Of a DNA stretch of 60,122 nucleotides, positions 43,314 through 52,434 are shown piece after piece. The first letter of the stretch is position 1, and each line of letters starts with the position of its first letter. The stretch is taken from contig JAJYKK010000013.1 of assembly GCA_021788645.1 (NCBI GenBank), forward strand, positions 1 to 60,122, read 5' to 3'. The notes under the pieces are model-generated. The model made no database searches and was not told the origin of the DNA. It saw only the letters and a program-made list of their open reading frames with translations. Origin of the DNA: Pseudomonadota bacterium (lineage in GTDB: Bacteria > Pseudomonadota > Gammaproteobacteria > Burkholderiales > JAKAFK01). A program made the translations under genes and the position numbers.

Positions 43314-44585
43314 ATGGACGGCACGGAAAAGGACGTGAAGGCGTATATGCAGGGCATCGGGCGCGCGGCGCGCCAGGCATCGCGGCTGCTGGCGACCGCG
43401 GACACGCGCGCGAAGAACCGTGCGCTCACGGTCATCGCGCAGGCGCTCAAGCAGGACGCCGCCGCGCTGCTGGGAGCCAACCGGCAGGACGTGGACGCGG
43501 CCAGGCACCAGGGGCTCGATGCGGCGATGATCGACCGCCTGACGCTGAACGAGAAAACCGTGGCCGCCATGGCCGACGGGCTCCTGCAGATCGCCGAGTT
43601 GCCCGACCCGGTGGGGGAGATCAGCCACCTCAACTACCGGCCCTCCGGGATTCAGGTCGGCCGCATGCGCGTGCCGCTGGGCGTGGTCGGCATCATCTAC
43701 GAGTCGCGGCCCAACGTGACCGCCGATGCCGCAGGGCTGTGCCTCAAGTCGGGCAACGCCACGATCCTGCGCGGGGGGTCGGAGGCCTTCCACAGCAATC
43801 AGGCCATCGCCGCCTGCGTGCGCCGGGGCCTCGTCGAGGCGGGGCTGCCGGAACAGGCGGTGCAGGTGGTCGAGACCACGGACCGCGCGGCCGTGGGCGA
43901 GCTGGTGCGCATGAAGGAGTACGTCGACGTGATCGTGCCGCGCGGCGGCAAGGGCCTGATCGAGCACATCTCCGCCGAGGCCCGGGTCCCGGTCATCAAG
44001 CATCTGCACGGGGTATGCCACGTCTATATCGACGACCGGGCGGATCTCGAGAAGGCGGTGCGCATCGCCGACAATGCCAAGACCCAGCGCTACGGGACCT
44101 GCAATACCATGGAGACGCTGCTCGTCGCCGGGCGCATCGCCGGCGAGGTGCTGCCGCGACTCGCGCGGATCTATTTCGCCAAGGGCGTGGAGCTGCGCGG
44201 CGACGATGCGGCGCGGCGCCTCGTGCCGGACATGAAGGCGGCGACCGAGGAGGACTGGTCCACCGAATATCTGGCGCCCATCCTGAGCGTGCGGGTGGTC
44301 GCCGGGCTCGATGAGGCGATCGACCATATCGCGGCCTACGGCTCGCAGCACACCGATGCGATCGTCACCGAGGACTTCGGCCGCGCGCGGCGCTTCCTGC
44401 GCGAGGTCGACTCGAGCTCGGTGATGGTCAACGCCTCGACGCGATTCGCGGACGGATTCGAATACGGCCTGGGCGCGGAAATCGGCATTTCGACCGACAA
44501 GATCCACGCCCGTGGGCCGGTGGGGCTGGAAGGGCTGACCTCGCAGAAGTTCGTCGTGCTGGGCGACGGTCATGTCCGGGGTTAG
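43314..44585 (+). CDS. proA: Gamma-glutamyl phosphate reductase
   Basis: 423-residue ProA, an aldehyde-dehydrogenase-fold enzyme that reduces glutamyl phosphate in proline synthesis. Motifs: [45 protein letters not shown] with catalytic cysteine, and [18 protein letters not shown]. The ATG at 43314 has GAGG 8 bases upstream; in-frame ATGs at 43284 and 43308 fit less well. The proC gene lies elsewhere in the window (52435); no proB is seen. Confidence 0.95.
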   Translation: MDGTEKDVKAYMQGIGRAARQASRLLATADTRAKNRALTVIAQALKQDAAALLGANRQDVDAARHQGLDAAMIDRLTLNEKTVAAMADGLLQIAELPDPVGEISHLNYRPSGIQVGRMRVPLGVVGIIYESRPNVTADAAGLCLKSGNATILRGGSEAFHSNQAIAACVRRGLVEAGLPEQAVQVVETTDRAAVGELVRMKEYVDVIVPRGGKGLIEHISAEARVPVIKHLHGVCHVYIDDRADLEKAVRIADNAKTQRYGTCNTMETLLVAGRIAGEVLPRLARIYFAKGVELRGDDAARRLVPDMKAATEEDWSTEYLAPILSVRVVAGLDEAIDHIAAYGSQHTDAIVTEDFGRARRFLREVDSSSVMVNASTRFADGFEYGLGAEIGISTDKIHARGPVGLEGLTSQKFVVLGDGHVRG

Positions 44586-44594
44586 GCGTCGGCC

Positions 44595-45278
44595 TTGAGC
44601 GCGGTGGGGATCCTGGGCGGGACGTTCGACCCGGTCCATTTCGGCCACCTGCGCCTCGCCCAGGAGATGGCGGAGGGCCTCGGGCTTTGCGAGGTGCGGC
44701 TCGTCCCGGCAGGCATCCCGCCCCATCGCGCCCAGCCGGCGGCGAGCGCGCCGCACCGGCTCGCCATGGTGCAACGGGCGATCGCCGCCAATCCCCTGTT
44801 TTGCGCCGATCCGCGCGAGATCGAGCGGGCTGGCCCGTGCTACACGGTCGACACGCTCTCCGGCCTGCGCGCCGAGCTGGGCGCCGATCGGCCGCTGTGC
44901 CTGCTGATGGGGGCCGATGCGTTTCTCGGGCTCGCCACGTGGCATCGCTGGCAGGAGATCTTCGATCTGGCCCATGTGGCGGTCGCCTTCCGCCCGGGCT
45001 TCCCCGAAGGGGCCTGGACGGAGACCATGCCCGAGGCCTTGAAGACGACGCTGCGCGCCCGTTGCGAGAGCGATCCCGCCGCGCTGCGGGCGAGGGCCGC
45101 CGGGGGCGTCTACACCCATCCCATCACGCCGCTGGATATTGCTGCGAGCCGGATCCGCAGCGCCCTCGAGGCGGGGCGCAGCGCGCGCTATTTGCTGCCG
45201 GACGCCGTTCTCGATTATATTCAGTGCCACCATCTGTACGTCCGGCCGCCGGAGCAGACCCCAAGGCCGGGGGCTTGA
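44595..45278 (+). CDS. nadD: Nicotinate-nucleotide adenylyltransferase
   Basis: 227-residue NadD making deamido-NAD. GGTFDPVHFGHLRLA (nucleotidyl-transferase HxGH motif, about 8-22) and the late ASRIRSALEAG are present. The start is TTG at 44595, 9 bp after proA; no ATG fits. Conserved partner of rsfS. Confidence 0.94.
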   Translation: MSAVGILGGTFDPVHFGHLRLAQEMAEGLGLCEVRLVPAGIPPHRAQPAASAPHRLAMVQRAIAANPLFCADPREIERAGPCYTVDTLSGLRAELGADRPLCLLMGADAFLGLATWHRWQEIFDLAHVAVAFRPGFPEGAWTETMPEALKTTLRARCESDPAALRARAAGGVYTHPITPLDIAASRIRSALEAGRSARYLLPDAVLDYIQCHHLYVRPPEQTPRPGA

Positions 45279-45308
45279 GAGGAATTTTGCACGCATGCAG
45301 GGAGCACG

Positions 45309-45701
45309 ATGAGCCGCAACGCGATCGAGAAGGCCGTGGTTTCGGCCCTGGAAGACATCAAGGCGCACGACATCGTCGTCCTCGACGTCACGCGCATGAC
45401 GTCGCTTTTCGACAAAATGGTCATCGCCAGCGCCGACTCCACCCGGCAGACCCGTGCGCTTGCCAACCACGTCCAGGAGAAGGCCAAGGCGCAAGGCGCC
45501 ACGGTCCACGGCATCGAGGGGCTTGACGCCGGCGAATGGGTTTTGGTGGACTTGGGTGACCTCGTCGTGCACATCATGGTGCCGGCCGTGCGCGAATACT
45601 ACAACCTCGAGCAGTTGTGGGGCGGGGCCCCGGCGCCGCAGGCGCGGTCCCGGCAACCGCCCTTCGACTTTGACCGCTCGCACGACGCGGCCGAGACCTG
45701 A
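45309..45701 (+). CDS. rsfS: Ribosomal silencing factor RsfS
   Basis: 130-residue RsfS/Iojap protein, which binds ribosomal protein uL14 and blocks subunit joining in stationary phase. Motifs include DIVVLDVTRMTSLFDKMVIASADS and DLGDLVVHIMVPAVREYYNLEQLW. A tail of about 20 residues is specific to this protein. GGGAGCACG precedes the ATG. Confidence 0.95.
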   Translation: MSRNAIEKAVVSALEDIKAHDIVVLDVTRMTSLFDKMVIASADSTRQTRALANHVQEKAKAQGATVHGIEGLDAGEWVLVDLGDLVVHIMVPAVREYYNLEQLWGGAPAPQARSRQPPFDFDRSHDAAET

Positions 45702-45732
45702 GGATGCCGCACGCCGCCTGGCGCAGGCGCGC

Positions 45733-46200
45733 ATGAAGCTTTCCATCGTCGCCGTCGGCAACAAGATGCCGGCCTGGGTCTCGGCGGCTTTCGCCGAATA
45801 TGCCAAGCGGATGCCGAGCGAAGCCCCCCTCGCCTTGACCGAGATCCGGCCGGAACCGCGGGGCGCCAAGCCCGTGTCCCGGCTGCTGGAGGCGGAGCGC
45901 GCACGCATCGAGGCGGCGCTCTCGCCCGGCGTCCGGGTCGTGGCGCTGGACGAACGGGGCGGCCAGCTGGACAGCGTCCGATTTGCCGAACTGCTTGAGG
46001 AGTGGATGCAAAGTGGGCGGGACGTGGCGTTTCTGATCGGCGGGCCCGACGGCCTGCACCCGAGCCTGAAGGATCGCGCCGAGCGGCAGCTGTCCCTGTC
46101 GCGCTTCACGCTCCCGCATGGCCTGGCGCGCGTGGTGCTGGCCGAGCAGCTCTACCGCGCGCTGTCCATCGTGCGCCATCACCCCTATCATCGGGCATGA
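45733..46200 (+). CDS. rlmH: 23S rRNA pseudouridine-1915 N3-methyltransferase
   Basis: 155-residue SPOUT methyltransferase acting on 70S ribosomes. The knot region shows FLIGGPDGLHPSL and LSLSRFTLPHGLARVVLAEQLYRA, and the C-terminus ends near YHRA as usual. The ATG at 45733 begins MKLSIVAVGNKMPAW. Classic neighbour of rsfS. Confidence 0.96.
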   Translation: MKLSIVAVGNKMPAWVSAAFAEYAKRMPSEAPLALTEIRPEPRGAKPVSRLLEAERARIEAALSPGVRVVALDERGGQLDSVRFAELLEEWMQSGRDVAFLIGGPDGLHPSLKDRAERQLSLSRFTLPHGLARVVLAEQLYRALSIVRHHPYHRA

Positions 46201-46216
46201 AGGGGGTTCGCCGCCG

Positions 46217-46828
46217 ATGGAACCCGGTCCCGATACCGACCTCTACCTGGCCTCCAACAGTCCGCGCCGGCAAGAGCTCTTGCGGCAGATCGGCGTCCGG
46301 TTCCAGCGGCTGCCGTCCGGCTGCCCGCAGGAGGTCGACGAAGCGGTGCGGGCGGGCGAGGCCGTGGCGGCGTATGTCCTGCGCCTTGCGGCCGAGAAGG
46401 CCCAGGCCGGCTGGACCTGCGCGGCGGCGCTTGGCCTGCCCGCCTTGCCGGTGCTCGGCGCCGATACGGCGGTTGCCATCGACGGCATCACCTTGGGCAA
46501 GCCCGCCGATGCGGTTGCCGCGGCGGCCATGCTCAAACAGCTGTCCGGACGGGTTCATCGGGTCTTGACGGGGGTGGCGGTGGTCTTCGAAGGGGGCGTC
46601 GAGACGGCCCTGTCGGCGACCGAGGTCGAATTCAAGGCGTTGTCGCCGGCGGAGATTGGGCGCTACGTCGCGACCGGCGAGAGCCTGGACAAGGCCGGGG
46701 GCTATGCCGTCCAGGGTCGCGCGGCGGTGTTCGTGCGCCGCCTTGCCGGCAGCTATTCCGGGGTGGTGGGACTGCCGCTTTTCGAGACCGCGGCGCTTTT
46801 GACCCGATTGGGTGTGGAGCTATCTTGA
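46217..46828 (+). CDS. maf: Maf-family nucleotide pyrophosphatase
   Basis: 203-residue Maf/YhdE-type house-cleaning enzyme that hydrolyses dTTP, UTP or modified nucleotides. SNSPRRQELLRQIG (about 12-25), GADTAVAIDG and the late GGYAVQGRAAVFVRRLAGSYSGVVGLPL fit the family. An insertion rich in alanine lies around 70-85. The ATG at 46217 follows GGCGCC-rich DNA; overlaps rng by 4 bases. Confidence 0.93.
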   Translation: MEPGPDTDLYLASNSPRRQELLRQIGVRFQRLPSGCPQEVDEAVRAGEAVAAYVLRLAAEKAQAGWTCAAALGLPALPVLGADTAVAIDGITLGKPADAVAAAAMLKQLSGRVHRVLTGVAVVFEGGVETALSATEVEFKALSPAEIGRYVATGESLDKAGGYAVQGRAAVFVRRLAGSYSGVVGLPLFETAALLTRLGVELS

Positions 46829-48279
46829 GTGACGAAATTCTGATCAACGTGACGCCGCAGGAGACGCGCGTCGCGGTCATGCAGCTGGGCGTCGTGCAGG
46901 AGCTCCACGTCGAGCGGACCTCGGCCCGCGGCCTGGTGGGCAACATCTACCAGGGTCAGGTGGCGCGCGTCCTGCCGGGGATGCAATCGGCGTTCGTGGA
47001 CATCGGGCTCGAGCGCGCCGCCTTCCTGCATCGGGCGGACATCTGGGAGAGCCGCCAAGAGGAAGCCGCCGGCGTCCCGATCGAGCGGCTGCTGTTCGAG
47101 GGGCAGCCGCTCATGGTGCAGGTCGTCAAGGATCCGATCGGCACCAAGGGGGCGCGGCTGTCCACCCAGATCAGCATCGCCGGGCGCCTGCTCGTCTACC
47201 TGCCGCAGGAGACCCATATCGGCATTTCGCAGCGCATCGAGGACGAACAGGAACGCGAGCTCTTGCGCGGGCGCCTGCAGGGGCTGCTGCCGGCGGGCGA
47301 GCATGGCGGCTTCATCATCCGCACCGTGGCGGAATCCGCGGCGGACAAGGAGATCGCCGCCGACATCGAGTACCTGTTGCGGCTATGGGAGGACATTTCC
47401 GAGCGGGCCCGCAGCCTCCCCCCGAAGAGCCTGCTCTACCAGGACCTGGATCTGGCGCTGCGGGTGCTGCGGGACTTCGTGAGCGAGGCCACCGGGCGCG
47501 TGCTGGTCGATTCGCGCGAGACCCATCAGCGGCTGCAGGCGTTCTCCCAAAGCTTCATGATGAACGTGGTACCGCGCCTCGAGCACTACTCGGGGGAGCG
47601 GCCCCTGTTCGATCTCTACGCCATCGAGAACGAAATCGAGAAGGCGCTCTCCCGCAAGGTGGACCTCAAGTCGGGGGGCTATCTCGTGATCGACCAGACG
47701 GAAGCGCTCACGACCATCGACGTCAATACGGGCGCCTTCGTGGGCGGGCGCAACTTCGACGACACCATCTTCAAGACCAATCTCGAGGCGGCCCAGGCCA
47801 TTGCACGGCAGCTTCGGCTGCGCAACCTGGGCGGCATCATCATCGTGGATTTCATCGACATGGACAACGAGGAGCACCGCAACGCGGTGCTCGCGCAGTT
47901 CAGCCAGGCGCTCTCGCGCGACCGCACGCGCATGACCATGAACGGATTCACGGCGCTGGGGCTGGTGGAGATGACGCGCAAGCGCACGCGCGAAAGCCTT
48001 GCCCATGTCCTGTGCGAGCCGTGCCCGACCTGCCAGGGGCGCGGCCAGGTCAAGACTGCCCAGACGGTGTGCTACGAGATCCTCCGCGAAATCGTCCGGG
48101 AGGCGCGCCAGTTCAACGCGCGGGAGTACCGTATTCTCGCTTCCCAGCCGGTGATCGACCTGTTTCTTGACGAGGAGTCGCAAAGCCTCGCGCAGCTCGG
48201 GGACTTCATCGGGCGCCCGGTCTCGCTTCAGGTGGAGAGCCAGTACACGCAGGAGCAGTACGACATCGTCCTCATCTAG
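46825..48279 (+). CDS. rng: Ribonuclease G
   Basis: 484-residue RNase E/G endonuclease for 16S rRNA 5' maturation. S1 domain at about 40-125, catalytic aspartates in TTIDVNTGAFVG and IIIVDFIDMDNEEH, and the zinc link CEPCPTCQGRGQVK. The start is TTG, overlapping the maf stop as TTGA. It is shorter than RNase E and lacks the degradosome scaffold. The stop shares CTAG with the convergent dynamin-like gene. Confidence 0.95.
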   Translation: MSDEILINVTPQETRVAVMQLGVVQELHVERTSARGLVGNIYQGQVARVLPGMQSAFVDIGLERAAFLHRADIWESRQEEAAGVPIERLLFEGQPLMVQVVKDPIGTKGARLSTQISIAGRLLVYLPQETHIGISQRIEDEQERELLRGRLQGLLPAGEHGGFIIRTVAESAADKEIAADIEYLLRLWEDISERARSLPPKSLLYQDLDLALRVLRDFVSEATGRVLVDSRETHQRLQAFSQSFMMNVVPRLEHYSGERPLFDLYAIENEIEKALSRKVDLKSGGYLVIDQTEALTTIDVNTGAFVGGRNFDDTIFKTNLEAAQAIARQLRLRNLGGIIIVDFIDMDNEEHRNAVLAQFSQALSRDRTRMTMNGFTALGLVEMTRKRTRESLAHVLCEPCPTCQGRGQVKTAQTVCYEILREIVREARQFNAREYRILASQPVIDLFLDEESQSLAQLGDFIGRPVSLQVESQYTQEQYDIVLI

Positions 48280-50105
48280 CCGGCATGCGGGGCGCCGCGC
48301 GCCGGTGCCTCGGAAAGTGCTGCCCGGATGTCCTGCAGTTCGAGGCCCGTCTGCCGGAGGCCCTGGATCCGTTCCGCCACCGCCGCCTGGGTCTGCTTCA
48401 AGGTGCCGAGGTTGTCCTGGATCCTGCGCAGGTTGTCGGCGCGCCGCTCGAGGTGGCCCTTGTATTCCTTGACCGCGCGCAGCAGCGGCTCGAGTGCGTG
48501 CGCAAGCCATCCGTCGGCCTCGGCGTAGGCGAGCCGGTAGCTGTCCTCCGCGCGCGCCACCAGGGTCGAATAGAATTTGCGGATCAGGAAGCGCTTCTCC
48601 GTCATCACGTTGATCGGGTCGCGGCCGAAGGCGCGCGTGCGGGCGGCGAGCCCGCGCAGGCGGTCGCGGTGGGGGGCGAGATCGAGCGACGGGGCGGGCG
48701 GCGGGGCGAAGCCGTGCCGCGACGAAAAGTTGGCGTAGGCGTTGTCGACCAGCCGCCTGATCTGGTGGCTCAAGACCAGCGTCTTGTCGAACTGGCGGCT
48801 CAGTTCCTCCGTGAGGGTGCGCATCCCCCGCACCAGCGCGGCCGTCGTCCAGCTGCCGGCGAGCGCCTCCCGGCTGTCGGCGGCGATGGGCTCGAAGGCT
48901 TCCGGGCCCAGGTTGCCGAGCAGGGTGCGGCCCGCCCGTGCCAGGGCGTTGCGCGTCTGATTGAAGTCCTGCACGGTCGCCGCCAGGCTTTGCCGGTCCG
49001 CCGTGATTCGTTCGTGCAGCCCCCGCATCACCTCGCGGTTTTGCCCGCTCAAGGCCCGCAGCTCGCGCTCTTCCTTGGCGGCTTGCCTGAGGGCGTCCGC
49101 CTCGAGGCGCAAGGCGGCGCTCACCAGAGGGACGGCGCGGGTACGCAGGGTTTTCTCGAGGAAGTCGCGCTTGGCGGGCAGCACGTGGCTGCCGAGGTAG
49201 GTTTGGAGCCTTTCGATGCCGCCCGCTGCCGAGACCGGAAAGACCTGCGCGAACGGCAGCCCCAGGCGGGCGGCGTTTTCTTCCAGCTGGCGCGGTTCCG
49301 GCTGGGCGTCGCCGGTGGGGTGGAGGACCGCCAGGCGGTTGCGCACGTGGGGGCGGATATGGCGGTTCCAGGCGTCGAGCTCGGTATCCGTCACCGTGCC
49401 GCTGGCCCCCGCCACGAACAAGACCACGTCCGCCTCCGTCAGTGTGCCCAGGATCAGTTCCGGTTCGGCGCGCAATGCATCCAAGCCGGGGGTGTCGATG
49501 ACGACGAGCCCGGCTTCGAGCAGCGGGTGCGGATAGTTGAGCCGCGCATAGCGCCAAGCCGGGACGCTGACGGCCGGCTCCCCGTCAGTCGGCTGCGCGC
49601 CGCCGCCGTCGCCCAGCCCGATCGCTTGCGCCTGCGTCTGCGGGAGCGCCAGGCTCTGGTGCGTCTGGTCCAAGGCGGCCGCGAGCGCCTGCGGAGAACA
49701 CGAATCGAGCGCGATGGTGCTCCATTCGACCGGCAGGCGCTTGAAGTCCTCGATCGACTCGCCGCGCCCCCGCGTCTCGATCGGCAGCAGCGACAGCGCG
49801 GGGGCGTCCTCGGGCGCGCGGTAGATCTCGATCGGGCACAGGCTCGCCCGGCCGGCTTCGACCGGGAGGAAACCGCCCGGGCACTCATGAAAGAACAGGG
49901 CGTTGATGAGCGCACTGCGGGCCCGCCCGCACTCTCCTACGACGGCCACGCGCAATGTTTCCCGCTGGAGCCGGGAGATCAGGGTGCGCACCTTGAGCAT
50001 TTCGGCGTCGGTGCCGCTTGTCCCGCGCAAATAGGCGGCATAGCGCTCCAGGCTCTTGACCCATCGCCGCCGTCGCCGATCAAACTGAGCCAGCTCTTCT
50101 TGCAC
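48276..50105 (-). CDS. Dynamin-like protein with degenerate GTPase motifs
   Basis: 609-residue dynamin-family protein; such proteins bind and reshape membranes. The GTP-binding fold is recognisable, but the P-loop reads GECGRARS (57-64) instead of GxxxxGKS, and the G4 site reads LHPTGD (about 261-266) where relatives have NKID. G3 (DTPGLDAL, about 204) is intact. The C-terminal half is helical, with heptad repeats at about 540-600. The start is GTG at 50105, with AAGGAG 8 bases upstream. It may have lost GTP hydrolysis or binding. It is flanked by yggU and converges on rng. Confidence 0.75.
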   Translation of the reverse strand: MQEELAQFDRRRRRWVKSLERYAAYLRGTSGTDAEMLKVRTLISRLQRETLRVAVVGECGRARSALINALFFHECPGGFLPVEAGRASLCPIEIYRAPEDAPALSLLPIETRGRGESIEDFKRLPVEWSTIALDSCSPQALAAALDQTHQSLALPQTQAQAIGLGDGGGAQPTDGEPAVSVPAWRYARLNYPHPLLEAGLVVIDTPGLDALRAEPELILGTLTEADVVLFVAGASGTVTDTELDAWNRHIRPHVRNRLAVLHPTGDAQPEPRQLEENAARLGLPFAQVFPVSAAGGIERLQTYLGSHVLPAKRDFLEKTLRTRAVPLVSAALRLEADALRQAAKEERELRALSGQNREVMRGLHERITADRQSLAATVQDFNQTRNALARAGRTLLGNLGPEAFEPIAADSREALAGSWTTAALVRGMRTLTEELSRQFDKTLVLSHQIRRLVDNAYANFSSRHGFAPPPAPSLDLAPHRDRLRGLAARTRAFGRDPINVMTEKRFLIRKFYSTLVARAEDSYRLAYAEADGWLAHALEPLLRAVKEYKGHLERRADNLRRIQDNLGTLKQTQAAVAERIQGLRQTGLELQDIRAALSEAPARGAPHAG

Positions 50106-50128
50106 GTGCTTCGCTCCTTGCAAGGGGC

Positions 50129-50431
50129 TTACCGCGCAAGCGCCCGCAAGACAGCGGGCAAATCCTGGGCTCCCCGGATTTCCACGACCTTGTGCCGCCC
50201 ATGGTCGCCGGACTTGAGCCGCAGCTGGCGCGCCGGCACCCGGAACAGCTCGGCAAGATAGGCCAGCAGCGCGGCGTTGGCCTTCCCGTCCACGGCCGGC
50301 GCCGCGACGCGAACCTTGAGCGCGTCGCCATGAAGGCCTGCCACCTCGGTCCGCTTGGCATTCGGTTGAACATGCACGGTGAGGACGAGACAGGCCGGCG
50401 CGGCCTGGACGCTGTACCAGCAAGCTGACAT
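50129..50431 (-). CDS. yggU: YggU/DUF167-family protein
   Basis: 100-residue DUF167 protein. Core VHVQPNAKRTEVAGLHGDALKVRVAAPAVDGKANAAL is typical, and the C-terminus carries LRLKSGDHGRHKVVEI. Function unknown; conserved partner of yggT and proC. The ATG at 50431 is used. It follows yggT by 20 bp. Confidence 0.88.
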   Translation of the reverse strand: MSACWYSVQAAPACLVLTVHVQPNAKRTEVAGLHGDALKVRVAAPAVDGKANAALLAYLAELFRVPARQLRLKSGDHGRHKVVEIRGAQDLPAVLRALAR

Positions 50432-50451
50432 CGGCAGGGACCTTGAGAACT

Positions 50452-51027
50452 TTAGATCAGGCGGAAGGCCAGGACCTCGAGCCAGGTGACCGGCAGCATC
50501 AGGACCAATTCGGCCGCGATGAAGACGAACAGGGGCGACAGGTCGACGTTCGCAATGGGCGGGATGACGCGCTGGAAGAAACGCGTGAAGGGCCGCGACA
50601 AGGCGGTGAGCACGGGCTGCAGCGGATTGAAGGGGTTGACCCAGCTCAGGACGGCTTGCGCGAAAACCACGGCGATGAGCAAATACAGGCTGAGCTTCAG
50701 GAGCTTGGCCGCCGTGAGCAGCAAAAAGCCCAAGTAGGCGGTGCCCGGGGCGACCATGAAGGGAAAGCCATTGAGCCATTGCACGGCCGCGATGAGCAAG
50801 AATTCGGCGAACAGGGCGAGGAGGAGGCAGGACAGATCGAGGCCCCATAGCCCGGGGATCACCTTCCGCAGCGGCCGCACCGCGAAGTCGGTGAGGGCCA
50901 CGATGAACTGCGCAAACGGATTGCGGAAGGGCGCGCGCATGACCTGCATGTAGAAGCGCAGCAAGACTGCGAACACGAACAGGTTGATGAAGGTTCCGAG
51001 CAGAAACTGGACGGCTTGATTGAGCAT
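50452..51027 (-). CDS. yggT: YggT-family membrane protein
   Basis: 191-residue protein with two repeated YggT units, each of two hydrophobic helices followed by NPF(A/N)...P(F/L)R..P (for example RAPFRNPFAQFIVALTDFAVRPLRKVIP and SWVNPFNPLQPVLTALSRPFTRFFQRVIP). Linked in other bacteria to osmotic tolerance and cell-division/photosystem assembly; function here unknown. Confidence 0.9.
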   Translation of the reverse strand: MLNQAVQFLLGTFINLFVFAVLLRFYMQVMRAPFRNPFAQFIVALTDFAVRPLRKVIPGLWGLDLSCLLLALFAEFLLIAAVQWLNGFPFMVAPGTAYLGFLLLTAAKLLKLSLYLLIAVVFAQAVLSWVNPFNPLQPVLTALSRPFTRFFQRVIPPIANVDLSPLFVFIAAELVLMLPVTWLEVLAFRLI

Positions 51028-51158
51028 GGTCGTTAGGTGGGGGCACCTCCCTGGGCACTAATCACTATTCTATACAAAACGCGCGCGCGATGCTCCTGCG
51101 CGTGGCGCGTCCTTCGGCGCGGCACCGCGTCCCGGGGGCGCGCGCAAGAGGGCGCGGC

Positions 51159-51638
51159 TCATCGCGGGGGCTCGGGGAGGGCGGAAGACCCATCGGCGAG
51201 CGCCGGCTCGGGGCGTTGCGTCCGTGCGGCAACGAACGCGCCTGCCGCTTTGTCAGCCTGCAGGATATGCGCTTCGGCCCAGTCCACCAGGTAGGCGAAG
51301 GCGAGCGCCGTGCGGGCCGGCCGCGCAGGGTCCAGCGCGTTAACGAGATTGCTGGCGTGCGCGATCAGCGCGCGATGCTCGCTTTCGTGGCGCGCCAAAT
51401 CCGGGTAGCCGTGGGCGCGCATGATCGCCTCTTCAACCGCGAAGTGGCGGTCGGCCAGCGCCAGCACGCTGGCCAGCGCGTGGCGTAGCGCGGCGTGAGG
51501 CAAGCCGATCTCCACCCCGTCATAGAGGGCATTGATGCCGGCGATCAGGCGGCGGTGCTGTTCGTCGATGACGGGACTGCCTGTGCCGTGGCGGCGGTCA
51601 TCCCACACGAGGATTCGCTTTGGCATTTCGTGGTGCAC
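51159..51638 (-). CDS. Bacteriohemerythrin
   Basis: 159-residue hemerythrin, a diiron oxygen-binding protein. The ligands are visible: H in IDEQHRRL, H and E in HFAVEEAIM, two H in ARHESEHRAL, and H...D in EAHILQAD. A C-terminal extension of about 20 residues is proline/alanine rich. It may store or deliver oxygen or protect iron enzymes. Start 51638 or 51626. It is divergent from a stress-type membrane protein and breaks the usual proC-yggT adjacency. Confidence 0.88.
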   Translation of the reverse strand: MHHEMPKRILVWDDRRHGTGSPVIDEQHRRLIAGINALYDGVEIGLPHAALRHALASVLALADRHFAVEEAIMRAHGYPDLARHESEHRALIAHASNLVNALDPARPARTALAFAYLVDWAEAHILQADKAAGAFVAARTQRPEPALADGSSALPEPPR

Positions 51639-51828
51639 CCGAGTGCGCGCCTCCGGACAGGCTCGCTGCCAGGCGGCAAAGCCGCTAACATGGCGCGGTG
51701 GCGTCCATCGGAAAATATCTGGACAGCTATATTTAATAGTTTACTCCACTCGCCATCGGTGCGGTCCATGTGCCCGCCGGTGCGAACGGCGCGTACGGGA
51801 AATCTTGATTCTTGAGGGGGGCGACGAC

Positions 51829-52434
51829 ATGGGGACAGAGGGTGGCGCGCACGAGGCGGCGGAAGCGCTGCTGATCGGGGTGTATGAGGACGAGGGGCAG
51901 GCCGGCCGGGCCGTGGAAGCCGTCATCCAGGACGGCTTCGCCATGGACCGGCTATCCATCCTGGGGCGGGTGCATGCGGCCGGGGACGACGTCCTGGGCG
52001 TCTACGCCCTGGACCCCGGCAGCCGCATGAAAGCGTGGGCGAAACAGGGGGCGGCCTGGGGCGGGATCTGGGGGCTGCTCGCCGGTGCGGCGGGGCTGTT
52101 CATCCTGCCGGGCATCGGACCGCTGCTGGCGGCGGGCCCGATCGTCGAAGCGCTGGCGGGGGCCGTGAGCGGGGCCGCCCTGGGCTCGGCGGCGATGACC
52201 GGCGCGGCGGCGGCGACGCAGCTCGCCACGGCGATGCACCGCGTCGGCATCCCGCACGAGGCGCTGCAAGGGTTCCACGACGCGATCGCGCGGGGTCGCT
52301 ATCTGGTGGTCTTGCGCGCCGGAGCGGGTCAAATGGCGCCGTGGGAGGCGTTATTGCGCCGCCACGGCGCACTCGAGATGAAGGTCTTGCCCTACACGCG
52401 CGTGCGCGACTTGCTGCCGGGCGGCCCCCATTGA
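51829..52434 (+). CDS. DUF1269/GsiB-like stress membrane protein
   Basis: 201-residue protein resembling the 17M general-stress/DUF1269 group. The N-terminus is a small alpha-beta fold (LLIGVYEDEGQAGRAVEAVIQDGFAMDRLSILG). The centre (about 70-130) is a glycine/alanine-rich hydrophobic hairpin (WGGIWGLLAGAAGLFILPGIGPLLAAG). The C-terminus repeats an alpha-beta unit (YLVVLRAGAG). Role unknown. The ATG at 51829 follows a GAGGGGGG region. It abuts the proC stop in convergent orientation. Confidence 0.75.
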   Translation: MGTEGGAHEAAEALLIGVYEDEGQAGRAVEAVIQDGFAMDRLSILGRVHAAGDDVLGVYALDPGSRMKAWAKQGAAWGGIWGLLAGAAGLFILPGIGPLLAAGPIVEALAGAVSGAALGSAAMTGAAAATQLATAMHRVGIPHEALQGFHDAIARGRYLVVLRAGAGQMAPWEALLRRHGALEMKVLPYTRVRDLLPGGPH

